Assembly: GCA_902729415.1 (NCBI GenBank)
Contig: CACVCF010000279.1
Span: 1 to 33,391 of the forward strand
Length of the DNA: 33,391 bases
Source: Terasakiella magnetica
GTDB lineage: Bacteria; Pseudomonadota; Alphaproteobacteria; Rhodospirillales; Magnetospirillaceae
Reading direction: 5' to 3'
The notes below the pieces were generated by a model that was given only the letters and a program-made list of their open reading frames with translations, had not been told where the DNA came from and did not search any database. The stretch's first letter is position 1. Each line of letters begins with the position of its first letter. Positions 1-7,859 of this stretch are shown one piece after another. A program made the translations under genes and the position numbers.

Positions 1-184
1 GGCCGTCCCACCACAGCACCTTGATCAGATCGCCCCGCCGCCCCCGGAACACGAAAACCTGGCCGCCGAAGGGATCGCGAGACAGCTTCGCCTGCACCAG
101 CATCGCCAGCCCGTCAAAACCTTTGCGCATGTCAGTGTGCCCGGCAGCCAACCACACCCGCGTCGATGTCGGCGGCACGATCAT
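1..184 (-). CDS. tnpB: IS66 TnpB-like accessory protein (IS66 Orf2), partial
   Basis: The translated N-terminus (about 61 residues, then cut by the window edge) begins [13 protein letters not shown] and carries the family hallmarks [10 protein letters not shown] and the basic segment [16 protein letters not shown]. This is the IS66 Orf2 family, a small protein needed together with Orf1 and the DDE transposase for transposition. The start codon overlaps the stop of the preceding tnpA in an ATGA arrangement, the translational coupling normal in this family. Recognition is strong even though only about half of the protein is present. Confidence 0.85.
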   Translation of the reverse strand, partial: MIVPPTSTRVWLAAGHTDMRKGFDGLAMLVQAKLSRDPFGGQVFVFRGRRGDLIKVLWWDG

Positions 185-567
185 CCCAGCGCCGCCAGTA
201 CCCGGCGTAACGGCTCGGTCGCCACCTCCGGCCCCACCCGGATCATCACGCCAGTGGGCAGCACGATTTCGATCCGCCCGCTATCGTCCGGCACCACAGC
301 CGGGGGCTCCGAAACCGCGATCGCCAGAAAACCACCATCAGCGATCCCAGTAGCGGCCGCCAGCAACTCCCGCCGCCAAGTGAACAACTGCTGTGGCGCG
401 ATCCCATGGCGCCGGGCCACGCTGGACACTGTCCGGCCCGGCATCGCCGACTCCGCCACCATCTGCTGCTTGTCCGCCGCACTCCAACGCCGACGGCGCT
501 GAACCGACGTGATCACCTCGACCTGGGTCATCGTGCCACGCATTAAAGTCACCATAATGCTTGGCAC
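181..567 (-). CDS. tnpA: IS66 TnpA-like protein (IS66 Orf1), helix-turn-helix
   Basis: A protein of up to 128 residues with an N-terminal helix-turn-helix of the IS3/IS66 Orf1 type: [10 protein letters not shown] followed by [18 protein letters not shown] and then Q-L-F-T-W-R-R-E-L. The C-terminal part ([10 protein letters not shown]) is also typical of IS66 Orf1. It is translationally coupled to tnpB. No start has a good ribosome-binding site; the Met at 531 ([11 protein letters not shown]) is a likely alternative to the upstream one given here. It presumably binds DNA at the element ends or acts as accessory transposition factor. Confidence 0.8.
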   Translation of the reverse strand: MPSIMVTLMRGTMTQVEVITSVQRRRRWSAADKQQMVAESAMPGRTVSSVARRHGIAPQQLFTWRRELLAAATGIADGGFLAIAVSEPPAVVPDDSGRIEIVLPTGVMIRVGPEVATEPLRRVLAALG

Positions 568-617
568 TTGGCCTCAACTCGCCCCGCCGCACAAGGCAGC
601 CGTCAGAGGACGGTTAC

Positions 618-796
618 CCTATCAGCAGGGAACAAGCTCCGCAGCCGATAATCTGCCCAGTCTGGTCATCGAATGGCTGCGCCAGCATATCCTGGTCGAG
701 GATATGCAGTATAAGCGTTGGATGCGAGATTCCGCTGTGGACAACCGTCCTCTTGGTCTTTTGGCATTGGAAGCAGAAGATAAATATGCGCCCTGA
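618..796 (+). pseudogene. Bacteriohemerythrin C-terminal remnant, cut by IS66
   Basis: About 58 residues remain after the IS66 end, reading ...Q-G-T-S-S-A-A-D-N-L-P... then W-L-R-Q-H-I-L-V-E-D and S-A-V-D-N-R-P-L. This closely matches the C-terminus of the intact hemerythrin at 3283-3786 (Q-G-T-I-S-A-A-D-D-L-P, W-L-R-S-H-I-A-N-E-D, S-A-V-D-N-R-P-L), so it is a paralogue rather than a chance frame. The last His and Asp iron ligands of the fold (H-I-x-x-x-D) are kept, but the first five ligands are gone. The N-terminal part was separated by the insertion or lost. Not expected to be functional. Confidence 0.75.
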
Positions 797-809
797 GAGA
801 GGGGACGGC

Positions 810-2365
810 CTACGTCTCTACGTCACCAAAATCTCGCAGTGATGCGGCCGACCCAAGTTCTATTTCCAAGACTTTCCCAGCCAGCTCACTTGCCATGATG
901 GCTGCAGACTTCGAGGTTGAACTCATCGCGTCAAATCCACCAATCACCCCAGCCAAGCTTGATACTCGGCCCAATTGCCGACGCAATACATCTCCGATTC
1001 CAAGCGGAACGCCTTGCTTGCCGGACAAGATATCGCTGCAAAACTTAATGACCTTTTTCGCGGCAATTTCGGCCAGGGAATCCGCACTTTTGGTCAGTGC
1101 GCTCCGGATCTCGCCCAATCGTCGAAGCTGAAAATTGGAACACCCGTTCACCTGCACCCGCGAGTCCGCAAGCTCCATCAGGTTAATCAATCTTTCTGTT
1201 GATTTTGAAATTTCATTCACAACAGATTTCTTGCGACGGCCATCTGCTATTGCATTTGTTTGCATGTTGACGTTCATAATCCTTGCCGCCAACTCATACG
1301 CATTTTCGATTACGATTCCTGTTTGCTTGTGAATATTCTGGCTGCCAACCTCATCATCATATTCGCCATTCATCTTGGCGATCATGATGCTATCCATGCT
1401 CACAATATGCGTGACAAGCCAATTGTATATTAGAAAGAATAATTTCTCACTGCCGCCACTATCGTGAAGCTCATCACGATTGATCCCGTTGACCTTCTCA
1501 ACAAAGGCAGCATGAATCCATTTGTGCTTGTCAATTTCATCATAATCAAAGGAGTCCATCAAAGACTCCTCATACTTAAGATGCATTTTTAAATAATCAG
1601 AAAGACCATTAAAAACGTCATCAACAGCTTTTTTTCATATTCAGCGGTCGATGTCGCTCCAAGTATTTTCAGAAAATCGATAATCTTCCGATGCTGGTCA
1701 TCAATATCATCTCGGCCAGTGGCGATCGCAGCGGACCACTCAATCTCTGCCTTCGCATCGACCGATGATGAAGGCGTCACGACCTCTTGGGGGTGAACAA
1801 GCCTTTTGACCTGCTGATGATCTACGGATTGTGCAATCACGGGCGATCCGGGGTGGCGGCGGGTCAGGGCATCATCCGCCCTTCGAAACGGCCCCTTATA
1901 GCCCTTGATGACCGCGAACCGCCGATCCGGCCCTCGAAAAACCGGCGAGGAGATAAACGCCTTTTCCTTTGCCATGGCCGCCGAAATTGCCATTTGCAGC
2001 GAACGCTTCGTCAAAGGCAGGGTGAGGGTCGCCGAAATTCCGGAATCCCTGACGGCAATCAACTCGTCAGCCGTCCAGTGGCTATCGATGCCAATCACGG
2101 GAAGCGCGGGATTGAGCCCCCCTTCATTCCACCGAACAAATTTCAAGATCGCTTCGTGACCAGCATTTCCAAGCCGGTCACAAATGATGATGTTAAGCTT
2201 TACCGTCCCGCCGCGACGTAAATACAACAGCGCATAGTCAGCGTCCTTGGCCTCTTCCAGAACATTGAATCCACTTTCCCGAAAAAGCCCAACAACCAAC
2301 CTTCTGGTTGTAACATTTTCAATTGCGACCAGTGCATGGACTTCGGATGCTGATAATGTTGCCAT
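810..2365 (-). pseudogene. Pseudo-receiver / hemerythrin / helical-domain protein, frame split at a slippery A7 tract
   Basis: Two frames make one protein. The upstream part (2365 to 1589) has a receiver-like domain (residues about 8-125), a linker with F-R-G-P-D-R-R and Y-K-G-P-F-R-R, then the start of a hemerythrin domain (I-D-D-Q-H-R). The downstream frame (to 810) starts in mid-hemerythrin (H-L-K-Y-E-E-S-L-M, K-H-K-W-I-H-A-A-F, W-L-V-T-H-I-V-S-M-D) and ends in a helical domain with E-R-L-I-N-L-M. All seven iron ligands are present only if the frames are joined. They join exactly at 1628-1634, minus-strand A AAA AAG: a -1 shift or one extra A gives one 518-residue protein. The downstream part has no ribosome-binding site of its own. 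It could be a mutation, a sequencing error, or programmed frameshifting; the sequence alone cannot decide. It follows two other hemerythrin genes in one apparent operon. Confidence 0.8.
1628..1634 (-). other. A AAA AAG slippery heptamer at the frame junction
   Basis: On the minus strand, frame zero reads GAA AAA AAG CTG and stops 11 codons later. The heptamer A AAA AAG is the same as the well-known -1 frameshift site of E. coli dnaX and is in the correct phase (X XXY YYZ). A -1 slip continues GCT GTT GAT GAC and restores the hemerythrin fold. I see no strong stem-loop just downstream and no Shine-Dalgarno-like stimulator at the usual 10-14 nt upstream (a GGAG lies about 24 nt upstream), so programmed use is possible but not established. 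Confidence 0.5.
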
Positions 2366-2422
2366 TGCGACTTTGCTTCACCTTAACGCGGACCAATGAG
2401 CCCAGACCTTCCGGGCGGACTC

Positions 2423-3265
2423 CTATGACGCGGCACCAATCTGATTCTTCATCACGTAGTGGAGGAGCTTGGACAAATCCCTTGGATTGAAGGGCTTCTG
2501 AAGTGCGGCGGTCGCCCCGACCGACATGGCCTTCTGCGTCAGATCATGATCATCCGCAGCCGAGAAGATGATAACTGGGATTCTGGCGATATAGGGCTTG
2601 TTGCTGGCGCGAATCGCACCGACCACGGAGAATCCATCCATGGGCTCCATGTTCAGGTCCGAAATAACGAGGTCAGGCACCGGATCGGCGAAAATCAGCC
2701 TCAGCCCTTCAATTCCATCAGAAGCTTCAAGAACCTTGGAAGCCCCCATCACGGACAGTAACTTCGCCAACAAAGAACGAGCCGTCACGTCATCATCGAT
2801 GACAAGCGCAACCATATCCTGTGATGGGAGTGAAAATAACTTAGTTTCTGAAGGAGTATCTGAGGAGGCCACCCACTCCCGCATATTCGTATCAAACTTC
2901 CTAACGTGCCCGATAAGCCAAGTTTTTAAAAACTCATTTAATTCAGCAAGAGACTTTTCATTAATTGGGCGTGTTTTCGCAATAAAATATGACCGCGCGA
3001 TATCCTGGACCTGCTCCAACAAAGCCTTATGCTCGTGGAAGTGCATACTGTGATATGGGTACATGCACTCGCGCTGGATTTTCTCCTCCCTGGCAAAATG
3101 CTCTCGCCCATAGGCAAGCAGGGATTTAAGCGTCGCATGCATATTATTTTCATTGTTGGCTGTTTTTGACTGCTCGTGAAATTCATTAATGATGTCAATA
3201 AGGCGTTGATGATCCGCGTCGATAACCGGATGCCCGATACGAAGCTCATTGGTTAACTCGATCAA
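2423..3265 (-). CDS. Hemerythrin-receiver (REC) response regulator
   Basis: 280 residues with an N-terminal bacteriohemerythrin domain and a C-terminal two-component receiver. Hemerythrin ligands are visible in order: I-D-A-D-H, H-F-A-R-E-E, H-x-x-x-H around F-H-E-H-K, and W-L-I-G-H-V-R-K-F-D. The receiver (from about residue 150) has the acidic pair V-I-D-D-D, the phospho-acceptor in V-I-S-D-L-N-M, and the conserved Lys in L-Q-K-P-F, so it looks active. The domain order (oxygen-binding module first, receiver second, no DNA-binding output) suggests oxygen- or redox-tuned phosphorelay signalling, perhaps for aerotaxis; that is inference. The frame opens at a TTG preceded by GGGGAG at 6 nt, a good ribosome-binding site. 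It sits 17 bp after the upstream hemerythrin gene and 57 bp before the next gene, so an operon is likely. Confidence 0.85.
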   Translation of the reverse strand: MIELTNELRIGHPVIDADHQRLIDIINEFHEQSKTANNENNMHATLKSLLAYGREHFAREEKIQRECMYPYHSMHFHEHKALLEQVQDIARSYFIAKTRPINEKSLAELNEFLKTWLIGHVRKFDTNMREWVASSDTPSETKLFSLPSQDMVALVIDDDVTARSLLAKLLSVMGASKVLEASDGIEGLRLIFADPVPDLVISDLNMEPMDGFSVVGAIRASNKPYIARIPVIIFSAADDHDLTQKAMSVGATAALQKPFNPRDLSKLLHYVMKNQIGAAS

Positions 3266-3282
3266 CGACGTCTCCCCATACG

Positions 3283-3786
3283 TTAATTGTCGTGCTCCGC
3301 CTCAATCGCCAGAAAAACCAAAGGCCGGTTGTCAACGGCGGAATGGGTAAGCCAACGCTTGTATTTCTGATCCTCATTGGCGATATGGCTTCTCAGCCAT
3401 TGGATAACCAGTGGAGGAAGATCATCGGCGGCTGAAATGGTGCCCTGCCGAAAAACATCTGCGATGGCCTTAACGCGGGCGCGAAACTGATTGTGCTTCA
3501 GGCGGTGCTCGGCGAAATTCGTGTAATCGACCTTCCGCATGGCCTTTTCCTCCCGAAGGAAATGTCCATCGACATACTCTTCGAGGATGGAGAGAGAGCT
3601 GAGAACGACCATGCCCCGCTCGCCGCTTTCCAGTGTTTCACTCAGCAATTTCGATATCTGGAAAAAAGCCCGATGATCTGCATCAATGATCTCGTTGCCA
3701 ACAGACATCTCGGGAGTAAAGTCGAAGATCGTTTTCTTCGAACTTTCACTTGCTGGGGATTTGTCGTCGTCCTTCACGCTTTCCAC
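3283..3786 (-). CDS. Bacteriohemerythrin, single domain
   Basis: 167 residues, one hemerythrin four-helix domain with the full diiron ligand set: I-D-A-D-H, G-H-F-L-R-E-E, E-H-R-L-K-H, and W-L-R-S-H-I-A-N-E-D. These bind O2 at a di-iron centre in the cytoplasm. A charged tail of about 20 residues precedes the domain. The start is a GTG with a GAAGAAGA stretch upstream. It is first in a minus-strand cluster with a hemerythrin-receiver and a pseudo-receiver-hemerythrin gene, so it may buffer or deliver oxygen for that signalling set. Magnetotactic bacteria are known to carry unusually many hemerythrins. The C-terminus (S-A-V-D-N-R-P-L) is nearly shared with the IS-cut remnant at 618-796 and with the hemerythrin at 27866, pointing to local duplication. 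Confidence 0.9.
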   Translation of the reverse strand: MESVKDDDKSPASESSKKTIFDFTPEMSVGNEIIDADHRAFFQISKLLSETLESGERGMVVLSSLSILEEYVDGHFLREEKAMRKVDYTNFAEHRLKHNQFRARVKAIADVFRQGTISAADDLPPLVIQWLRSHIANEDQKYKRWLTHSAVDNRPLVFLAIEAEHDN

Positions 3787-4281
3787 GCTCTTCTTCTACC
3801 TTCCCTTTGGTGGGATCCCGGCACACAGTTTGAACATGAAAATCTCTGCGGGTTCATCAAACTGTCTGGAGCTAGGTCGCTGGAATTCCCGGAAGGCAAT
3901 ACGGGGAATTCGTCACTGGAGCATACTAATCTCCATATATATTGGCCCAAGCCATCATCTATGCAACTTGTTTTTCCTGATGTCGAGGACGCCACCCCCT
4001 CCCCGACAAATAACTCTTTTTGCGCGAAACTATAGCGGTAAAATACTTGCTATACGAAACTTACTCCCTGTTCTTTGGCGAGCTCCCAAGCTCCGCGGCC
4101 AATCCTTCCAAGGCACGAGACATTCATACACCGTAAAAATCAGGTCAAGACCTAAGATGAGATCGATTATCACTCACTATTGCTGTGATTATTGTACGGC
4201 GTGACACTCGACTGTTGTCCCGTGCCAATATTTATGGCAAAAGAGATTTAATATAGGTCATCTACCTGGAGGAGTTAGGTC
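3787..4281. other. Intergenic region between hemerythrin cluster and Leu-Gly magnetosome gene
   Basis: About 495 bp between divergent genes, somewhat AT-rich. I find no convincing gene; the frames crossing it lack ribosome-binding sites and recognisable motifs. It should hold promoters for both sides. Visible small structures are AGGTC-AA-GACCT (about 4142-4153) and an imperfect inverted repeat TTATCAC/GTGATTA (about 4169-4193). No operator can be assigned with confidence. Confidence 0.4.
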
Positions 4282-4893
4282 ATGGCAGCACAGATGGCAA
4301 CGGGCATGGCTGGTGGAAACGCCGCAGCTCCCGCAGTTGGCGGCGCGCCCATGGGGGCGGCGGCCGCTCGGGAAATCGAGCGTGAAGGCGCCACCCAGGC
4401 TGCCGGCATGAAGGCCGGCGGAGCTCAGGCGGGCGCTGCTAATGGTGCCACGGCCAAGACCGGTGCGGCGAAAGCTGCCGCGGCAGAAGTCGAGCGCGAG
4501 GCGGTGACCGCCAAGGCGGCCGGCATGAAGGCAGCAGGGACCAAGGCGGCAGCCGGTGGCGCCAATCAGGCGGCCATGGCCGCCAAGGGAACTGGCGCAG
4601 CAGCGACCAAGGTCGCCGCGACCGGCGTCAAGGGCAAGGCCATGGTTGCCGCCGGTGGAGCCGGTGCTGCGGCGGGTGCCGCCACCGGGGCTTCGGTCAC
4701 TGCCAGCCCCATCGCCGCCGCCACCAGCAGCAGCGCCATGCTGTCCGCCAAGGGCGTCAGCTTGGGCCTCGGTCTGGGTCTGGGCGCCTGGGGGCCGGTG
4801 CTGCTGGGCGTGGTCGGAGTGGCGGGCGCCGTCGCCCTTTATGGATATTACAAGAACCGCAATGCCGAGCCGGCTGCGGCCGAAACCGTCTGA
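4282..4893 (+). CDS. Magnetosome Leu-Gly-repeat protein (Mms6/MamG/MamD family)
   Basis: 203 residues. The N-terminal two thirds is Ala/Gly/Lys-rich low-complexity sequence with an internal imperfect repeat ([17 protein letters not shown] and [17 protein letters not shown]). The C-terminal part has the family signature [17 protein letters not shown], a transmembrane helix, and a short charged tail (Y-Y-K-N-R-N-A-E). Proteins with this signature sit in the magnetosome membrane and influence magnetite crystal size and shape; the Leu-Gly repeat resembles silk and helps self-assembly. The GGAGGAG just upstream supports this start. It lies 11 bp before a MamF-family gene, the same neighbour order as mamG-mamF and mms6-mmsF. 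The tail is closest to MamG as I remember it, but the protein is much longer than MamG, so I leave the symbol open. Confidence 0.85.
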   Translation: MAAQMATGMAGGNAAAPAVGGAPMGAAAAREIEREGATQAAGMKAGGAQAGAANGATAKTGAAKAAAAEVEREAVTAKAAGMKAAGTKAAAGGANQAAMAAKGTGAAATKVAATGVKGKAMVAAGGAGAAAGAATGASVTASPIAAATSSSAMLSAKGVSLGLGLGLGAWGPVLLGVVGVAGAVALYGYYKNRNAEPAAAETV

Positions 4894-4904
4894 AGGAGGA
4901 CGAA

Positions 4905-5240
4905 ATGACCGCACAGACTATCGGGTTGTCGCAGGAAACCGGAACAAGCTACAAGCCCCTGGTGATGGCTGCCCTCAGCTATCTTGGCATTCTTTGCTTC
5001 GTACCCTTGATGCGCGACAAGGATGACGAATACGTCCAGTTCCACGCCAAGCAGGGGCTGGTGCTGTGGATGTGGGCCGTACTCTCCATGTTCATCCTGG
5101 AGATCCCCGTCATCGGAAAATGGTTCTTTGGCTTTTCATCGATGATGATTGTCGTGTTGTCGGTGGCTGGGCTGGCGTCGGTGGCGTTCCGCCGCGCTTG
5201 GAAGCTGCCGCTGATCGGGTATTTTTCCGACCGGATCTGA
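4905..5240 (+). CDS. MamF/MmsF-family magnetosome membrane protein
   Basis: 111 residues, the usual length for MamF. Three hydrophobic segments are visible (about residues 20-36, 54-75, 78-97). Family-specific strings include [18 protein letters not shown], and [10 protein letters not shown]. The family (MamF, MmsF, MmxF; DUF4870-like) controls magnetite crystal maturation and shape in the magnetosome membrane. AAGGAGG lies directly upstream. It is co-transcribed with the Leu-Gly gene before it. Since this pair is not in a mamGFDC or mms6 operon but near feoAB and mamXY, it may be the third homologue, MmxF; the family is certain, the exact orthologue is not. Confidence 0.9.
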   Translation: MTAQTIGLSQETGTSYKPLVMAALSYLGILCFVPLMRDKDDEYVQFHAKQGLVLWMWAVLSMFILEIPVIGKWFFGFSSMMIVVLSVAGLASVAFRRAWKLPLIGYFSDRI

Positions 5241-5262
5241 CTTTTGCTGAACGGATCTGCTG

Positions 5263-5294
5263 CGCCGAGATGACTCCATGGGGGCATCTCGGCG
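5263..5294. terminator. Hairpin between convergent mamF-type and feo operons
   Basis: A perfect 10-bp inverted repeat, CGCCGAGATG and CATCTCGGCG, encloses a 12-nt loop. It lies 23 bp after the MamF-type stop codon and just before the end of the convergent feo operon, the position of a bidirectional terminator. No clear T-run follows on either side, so it may act as a Rho-assisted end or an mRNA stabiliser. Confidence 0.6.
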
Positions 5295-5307
5295 TTGGTG
5301 ATTCTGG

Positions 5308-5457
5308 TCACATGCCGCGCCACCAATCGAGGGTACTGCGCAGCAAGGCAGGGCCGTTATCGGCGATTTCGATGATCCCCATGGCGATGGCGGCCAGACC
5401 CAGCAGAATGCCTATCTTTAGCCTGCCGTTCTTTGGCATCTGATCGTTTGAGATCAT
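5308..5457 (-). CDS. Possible small membrane protein downstream of feoB
   Basis: A 49-residue frame begins MISNDQMPKNGRLK and has one hydrophobic helix (I-G-I-L-L-G-L-A-A-I-A-M-G-I-I, about residues 15-30), ending L-D-W-W-R-G-M. The frame stays open upstream, but that upstream part overlaps the better-supported Cys-rich gene in another frame, so I place the start here. No strong ribosome-binding site is visible. Its place at the end of the feo operon, just before the hairpin, is the main support. No family recognised. Confidence 0.4.
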   Translation of the reverse strand: MISNDQMPKNGRLKIGILLGLAAIAMGIIEIADNGPALLRSTLDWWRGM

Positions 5458-5479
5458 TGCCGCAACCCCGCGAGTCGCT

Positions 5480-5653
5480 TCAGCCGCAATCGGGGCGGCC
5501 ACTGTTTCTCTTGGCGCCGCAGCTGCATCCGCCGCCACATGACGCCCCGTCGGACGGCCGCCACATCCGCCACAGATAACGGATAACCACGAAGGCCGCC
5601 CCCGCGCCCACGACGGTGATGGCGCCAAAATCCCAGAGTGATCCCCAAGCCAT
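5480..5653 (-). CDS. FeoB-associated Cys-rich small membrane protein
   Basis: A 57-residue protein. It starts M-A-W-G-S-L-W-D-F-G, has one transmembrane helix (about residues 10-27), a basic stretch (R-Y-L-W-R-M-W-R), and then a cysteine cluster C-G-G-G-C-S-C-G with a final Cys near the end. This layout (helix, basic linker, C-x3-C-x-C) matches the FeoB-associated Cys-rich membrane proteins encoded after feoB in many bacteria, thought to assist FeoB or bind iron. It lies 56 bp after the feoB stop. The ribosome-binding site is weak. The recognition rests on motif and position together. Confidence 0.75.
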   Translation of the reverse strand: MAWGSLWDFGAITVVGAGAAFVVIRYLWRMWRPSDGASCGGGCSCGAKRNSGRPDCG

Positions 5654-5709
5654 GGCGGAATGCTTCTTTCATCAGGAGGTGGCGGAGCAACTCCGCCACC
5701 AGAACAGAC

Positions 5710-7821
5710 CTACAGGAAGGCTCCACCGATCCGGCTGACGGCCAGGGCTAATACCCAAGCGAATGTCAGGGAATAGACCACCGAGAACCCGGCCCAGCGC
5801 CAGCTCTTTGACTCCTTACCGATGATGGCGATGGTGGACAGGCAGGGAGCATAGAGCAGAGTAAAGATCATGAAGGCGATGGCCGTAGCCGGTGGCATGG
5901 CCCCCTTTAAGGTTTCGGTCAGTTGCTCCGAGCCTTTTTCCTGGGCGTAGATGACCGCATAGGTGGCCACCACCACTTCCTTGGCCACGAAGCCGGTCAT
6001 GATGGAGGCCGATTCCCGCCAGGAAAAGCCCAGCGGCTGGAACAGCGGCGTCACCGCGATGGCCGAACGCCCCAGATAGCTCTTTTCCAGCTTCTCTTGT
6101 GCCTGGGCGCTTTTCAGCGTTCTGGTCGCGGCATCCTTTTCCGGGCTGTCGGGCAATGCGGCCTGTTCAGTGATGGCTGTCTCGAAATCTTGGGAATAGG
6201 CGATGTCGCGGGGGAATTCCTGCAGAAACCAAATCACGATGGAGCCCACCAGGATGACGCCGGTGACCTTGGCAACGAAACCCTGGGCACTGTCCCACAT
6301 ATGGTGCAGCACCGAATGCATGGTCGGCAGACGATAGGGCGGCAGTTCCATCACGAAGGCATCGCCGCCGCTGCCGGGAATGATGCGGTTCAGCAGCACC
6401 GCCGACAGCATGGCGGTTCCGATGGACGTCATGTACATGGCGAACACCACCGTACCGGCGATGTTTTCGAAGAATGCTCCGGCGAACAGGATAAAGACGG
6501 GCAGGCGGGCCGAGCAGCTCATGAACGGCGAGATCAGCATGGCGATCAGCCGCGCCCGCTTGTTGGTAATGACGCTGGTGGCCATGACCGCAGGGACGTT
6601 ACAGCCGAAGCCAGCCACCATGGGGATCAGGGTCGTGCCGTGCAGGCCGAAATGGTGCATCACCCGGTCCATCAGAAAGCTGGCGCGCGCCAGATAGCCG
6701 GTGCCGCTGAGGATGGCCATGAAGAAGAACAGGATGACGATATTGGGCAGGAACACGATGGTTCCGCCGACGCCAGCCATGACGCCGTTGACCACGAGAT
6801 CGTGGAACATGCCCTCGGGCAGGGTCTTATCAACCAGATCGGTGGCCAGTTGCACCCCGGCCTTGATCCAGTCGGTGGGAATGGCTCCCAGGCTGAAGGT
6901 CGCCTCGAACATCACCCATAGGATGCCCAACAGCAGGGGCAGGCCCAGAGTGCGGTTCAGGAAGAAATCGTCGAGGATACGGGTCAGCTTGAACCCGGCG
7001 GTGGGATCGCCCTCCTGCTGGCGGACTTCTCGCAGCAGGCCGTTGGAAAAGGCGAAGCGGGCCGAAGCCAACAGGCTGGCGGTGTCCTCATCATGTTCAT
7101 GGGCCAGGGCGGATTGCTCGCCCTTGATGTCTTCGACCAACTCGACATGGTTGCTTTCATGGCGCAACACCTCGTCGTCGCCCTCCAGCATCTTGATGGC
7201 CAGCCAGCGCGAGCGCACCGGGCTCAGCTCCTGGGGGTGCAGCTTGGACAGATGCTGCTGGACGCGGTCGATGGCTGCCTCAAGATGGCTGTCGTAGTGC
7301 AGCCGCAACGGGTCGGCGGGCGCCGCCAAGGCCATGGCCGCCATGGCATCCAGCAAGGCGTCGATGCCCTCCTTTTTCAGGGCGCAGGTCTCCACCACAG
7401 GCGAGCCGAGGGCGGAGGCCAGCAAGGCGGTGTCGATTCGGATACCAGCGCGCCGGACCTCATCCATCATGTTCAGCACGGTGATGCGGGGAAGCCCGGT
7501 CTCGATCAACTGAGTGGTCAGGAACAGGCTGCGGTCCAGATGACCGGCATCCAGCACATTGACGATGATGTCGGGTTCCTCGCCGTGGATATAGTCGCAG
7601 CCGACCTTCTCCTCCGGAGATTGCGACGAGGTGGAGAAGAAACCCGGCACATCGACGATGCGCAGGGTGACACCGCGATGGGTCACCTCGCGCGCGGTCA
7701 GTGAAGTGGTCACCCGCTGGTAGTTGGCGACGGCGGATTGGGCGCCCGTCAGGGCATTGAACAAGCTTGTGGAACCGGCATTGGGGTTACCCACCAGTGC
7801 CACGGTGACGGGAGATGTCAT
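5710..7821 (-). CDS. feoB: Ferrous iron transporter FeoB with altered P-loop
   Basis: 703 residues. The N-terminal G domain has a P-loop reading G-N-P-N-A-G-S-T-S (residues 11-19), G3 D-V-P-G (57-60), and G4 N-M-M-D (117-120). The C-terminal part is the polytopic channel with the usual cysteine motifs: G-C-N-V-P-A-V-M-A-T, F-M-S-C-S-A-R-L-P-V, and Y-A-P-C-L-S-T-I. FeoB imports Fe2+ across the inner membrane and supplies iron for magnetite; a feoAB copy inside the magnetosome island is known in Magnetospirillum. Oddly, the invariant P-loop Lys (normally G-K-T/S) is Ser at position 17, and switch I reads R-V-T-T-S instead of G-V-T-V-E. Nucleotide binding may therefore be weak or unusual. It follows feoA by 38 bp and precedes the Cys-rich gene. 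Confidence 0.95.
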   Translation of the reverse strand: MTSPVTVALVGNPNAGSTSLFNALTGAQSAVANYQRVTTSLTAREVTHRGVTLRIVDVPGFFSTSSQSPEEKVGCDYIHGEEPDIIVNVLDAGHLDRSLFLTTQLIETGLPRITVLNMMDEVRRAGIRIDTALLASALGSPVVETCALKKEGIDALLDAMAAMALAAPADPLRLHYDSHLEAAIDRVQQHLSKLHPQELSPVRSRWLAIKMLEGDDEVLRHESNHVELVEDIKGEQSALAHEHDEDTASLLASARFAFSNGLLREVRQQEGDPTAGFKLTRILDDFFLNRTLGLPLLLGILWVMFEATFSLGAIPTDWIKAGVQLATDLVDKTLPEGMFHDLVVNGVMAGVGGTIVFLPNIVILFFFMAILSGTGYLARASFLMDRVMHHFGLHGTTLIPMVAGFGCNVPAVMATSVITNKRARLIAMLISPFMSCSARLPVFILFAGAFFENIAGTVVFAMYMTSIGTAMLSAVLLNRIIPGSGGDAFVMELPPYRLPTMHSVLHHMWDSAQGFVAKVTGVILVGSIVIWFLQEFPRDIAYSQDFETAITEQAALPDSPEKDAATRTLKSAQAQEKLEKSYLGRSAIAVTPLFQPLGFSWRESASIMTGFVAKEVVVATYAVIYAQEKGSEQLTETLKGAMPPATAIAFMIFTLLYAPCLSTIAIIGKESKSWRWAGFSVVYSLTFAWVLALAVSRIGGAFL

Positions 7822-7859
7822 GAGCGAAAGCCCTTGGATTCAGGTTCGGATGGACAGGC

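Larger units (their letters stand above)
1..617 (-). mobile_element. IS66-family insertion sequence, partial (right end)
   Basis: The stretch carries two overlapping minus-strand genes of IS66 type (TnpA-like and TnpB-like accessory proteins), and it runs off the left edge of the window, so the large transposase gene is not visible. The inferred outer end is at about 617, where the minus strand begins GTAACCGTCC; IS66-family terminal repeats characteristically start with GTAA. Immediately beyond it the reading frame of a hemerythrin C-terminus resumes, which supports the boundary. The other terminal repeat and the 8-bp target duplication usual for this family lie outside the window and cannot be checked. 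Confidence 0.8.

Noticed and set aside
1787..2221. Open frame of 144 codons on the plus strand opposite the pseudo-receiver-hemerythrin gene
   Set aside because: Antisense shadow: it lies opposite the receiver and linker, whose motifs are recognisable on the minus strand.
5923..6921. Open frame of 332 codons on the plus strand opposite feoB
   Set aside because: Same antisense composition artefact (His/Gly/Gln-rich); feoB is unambiguous.
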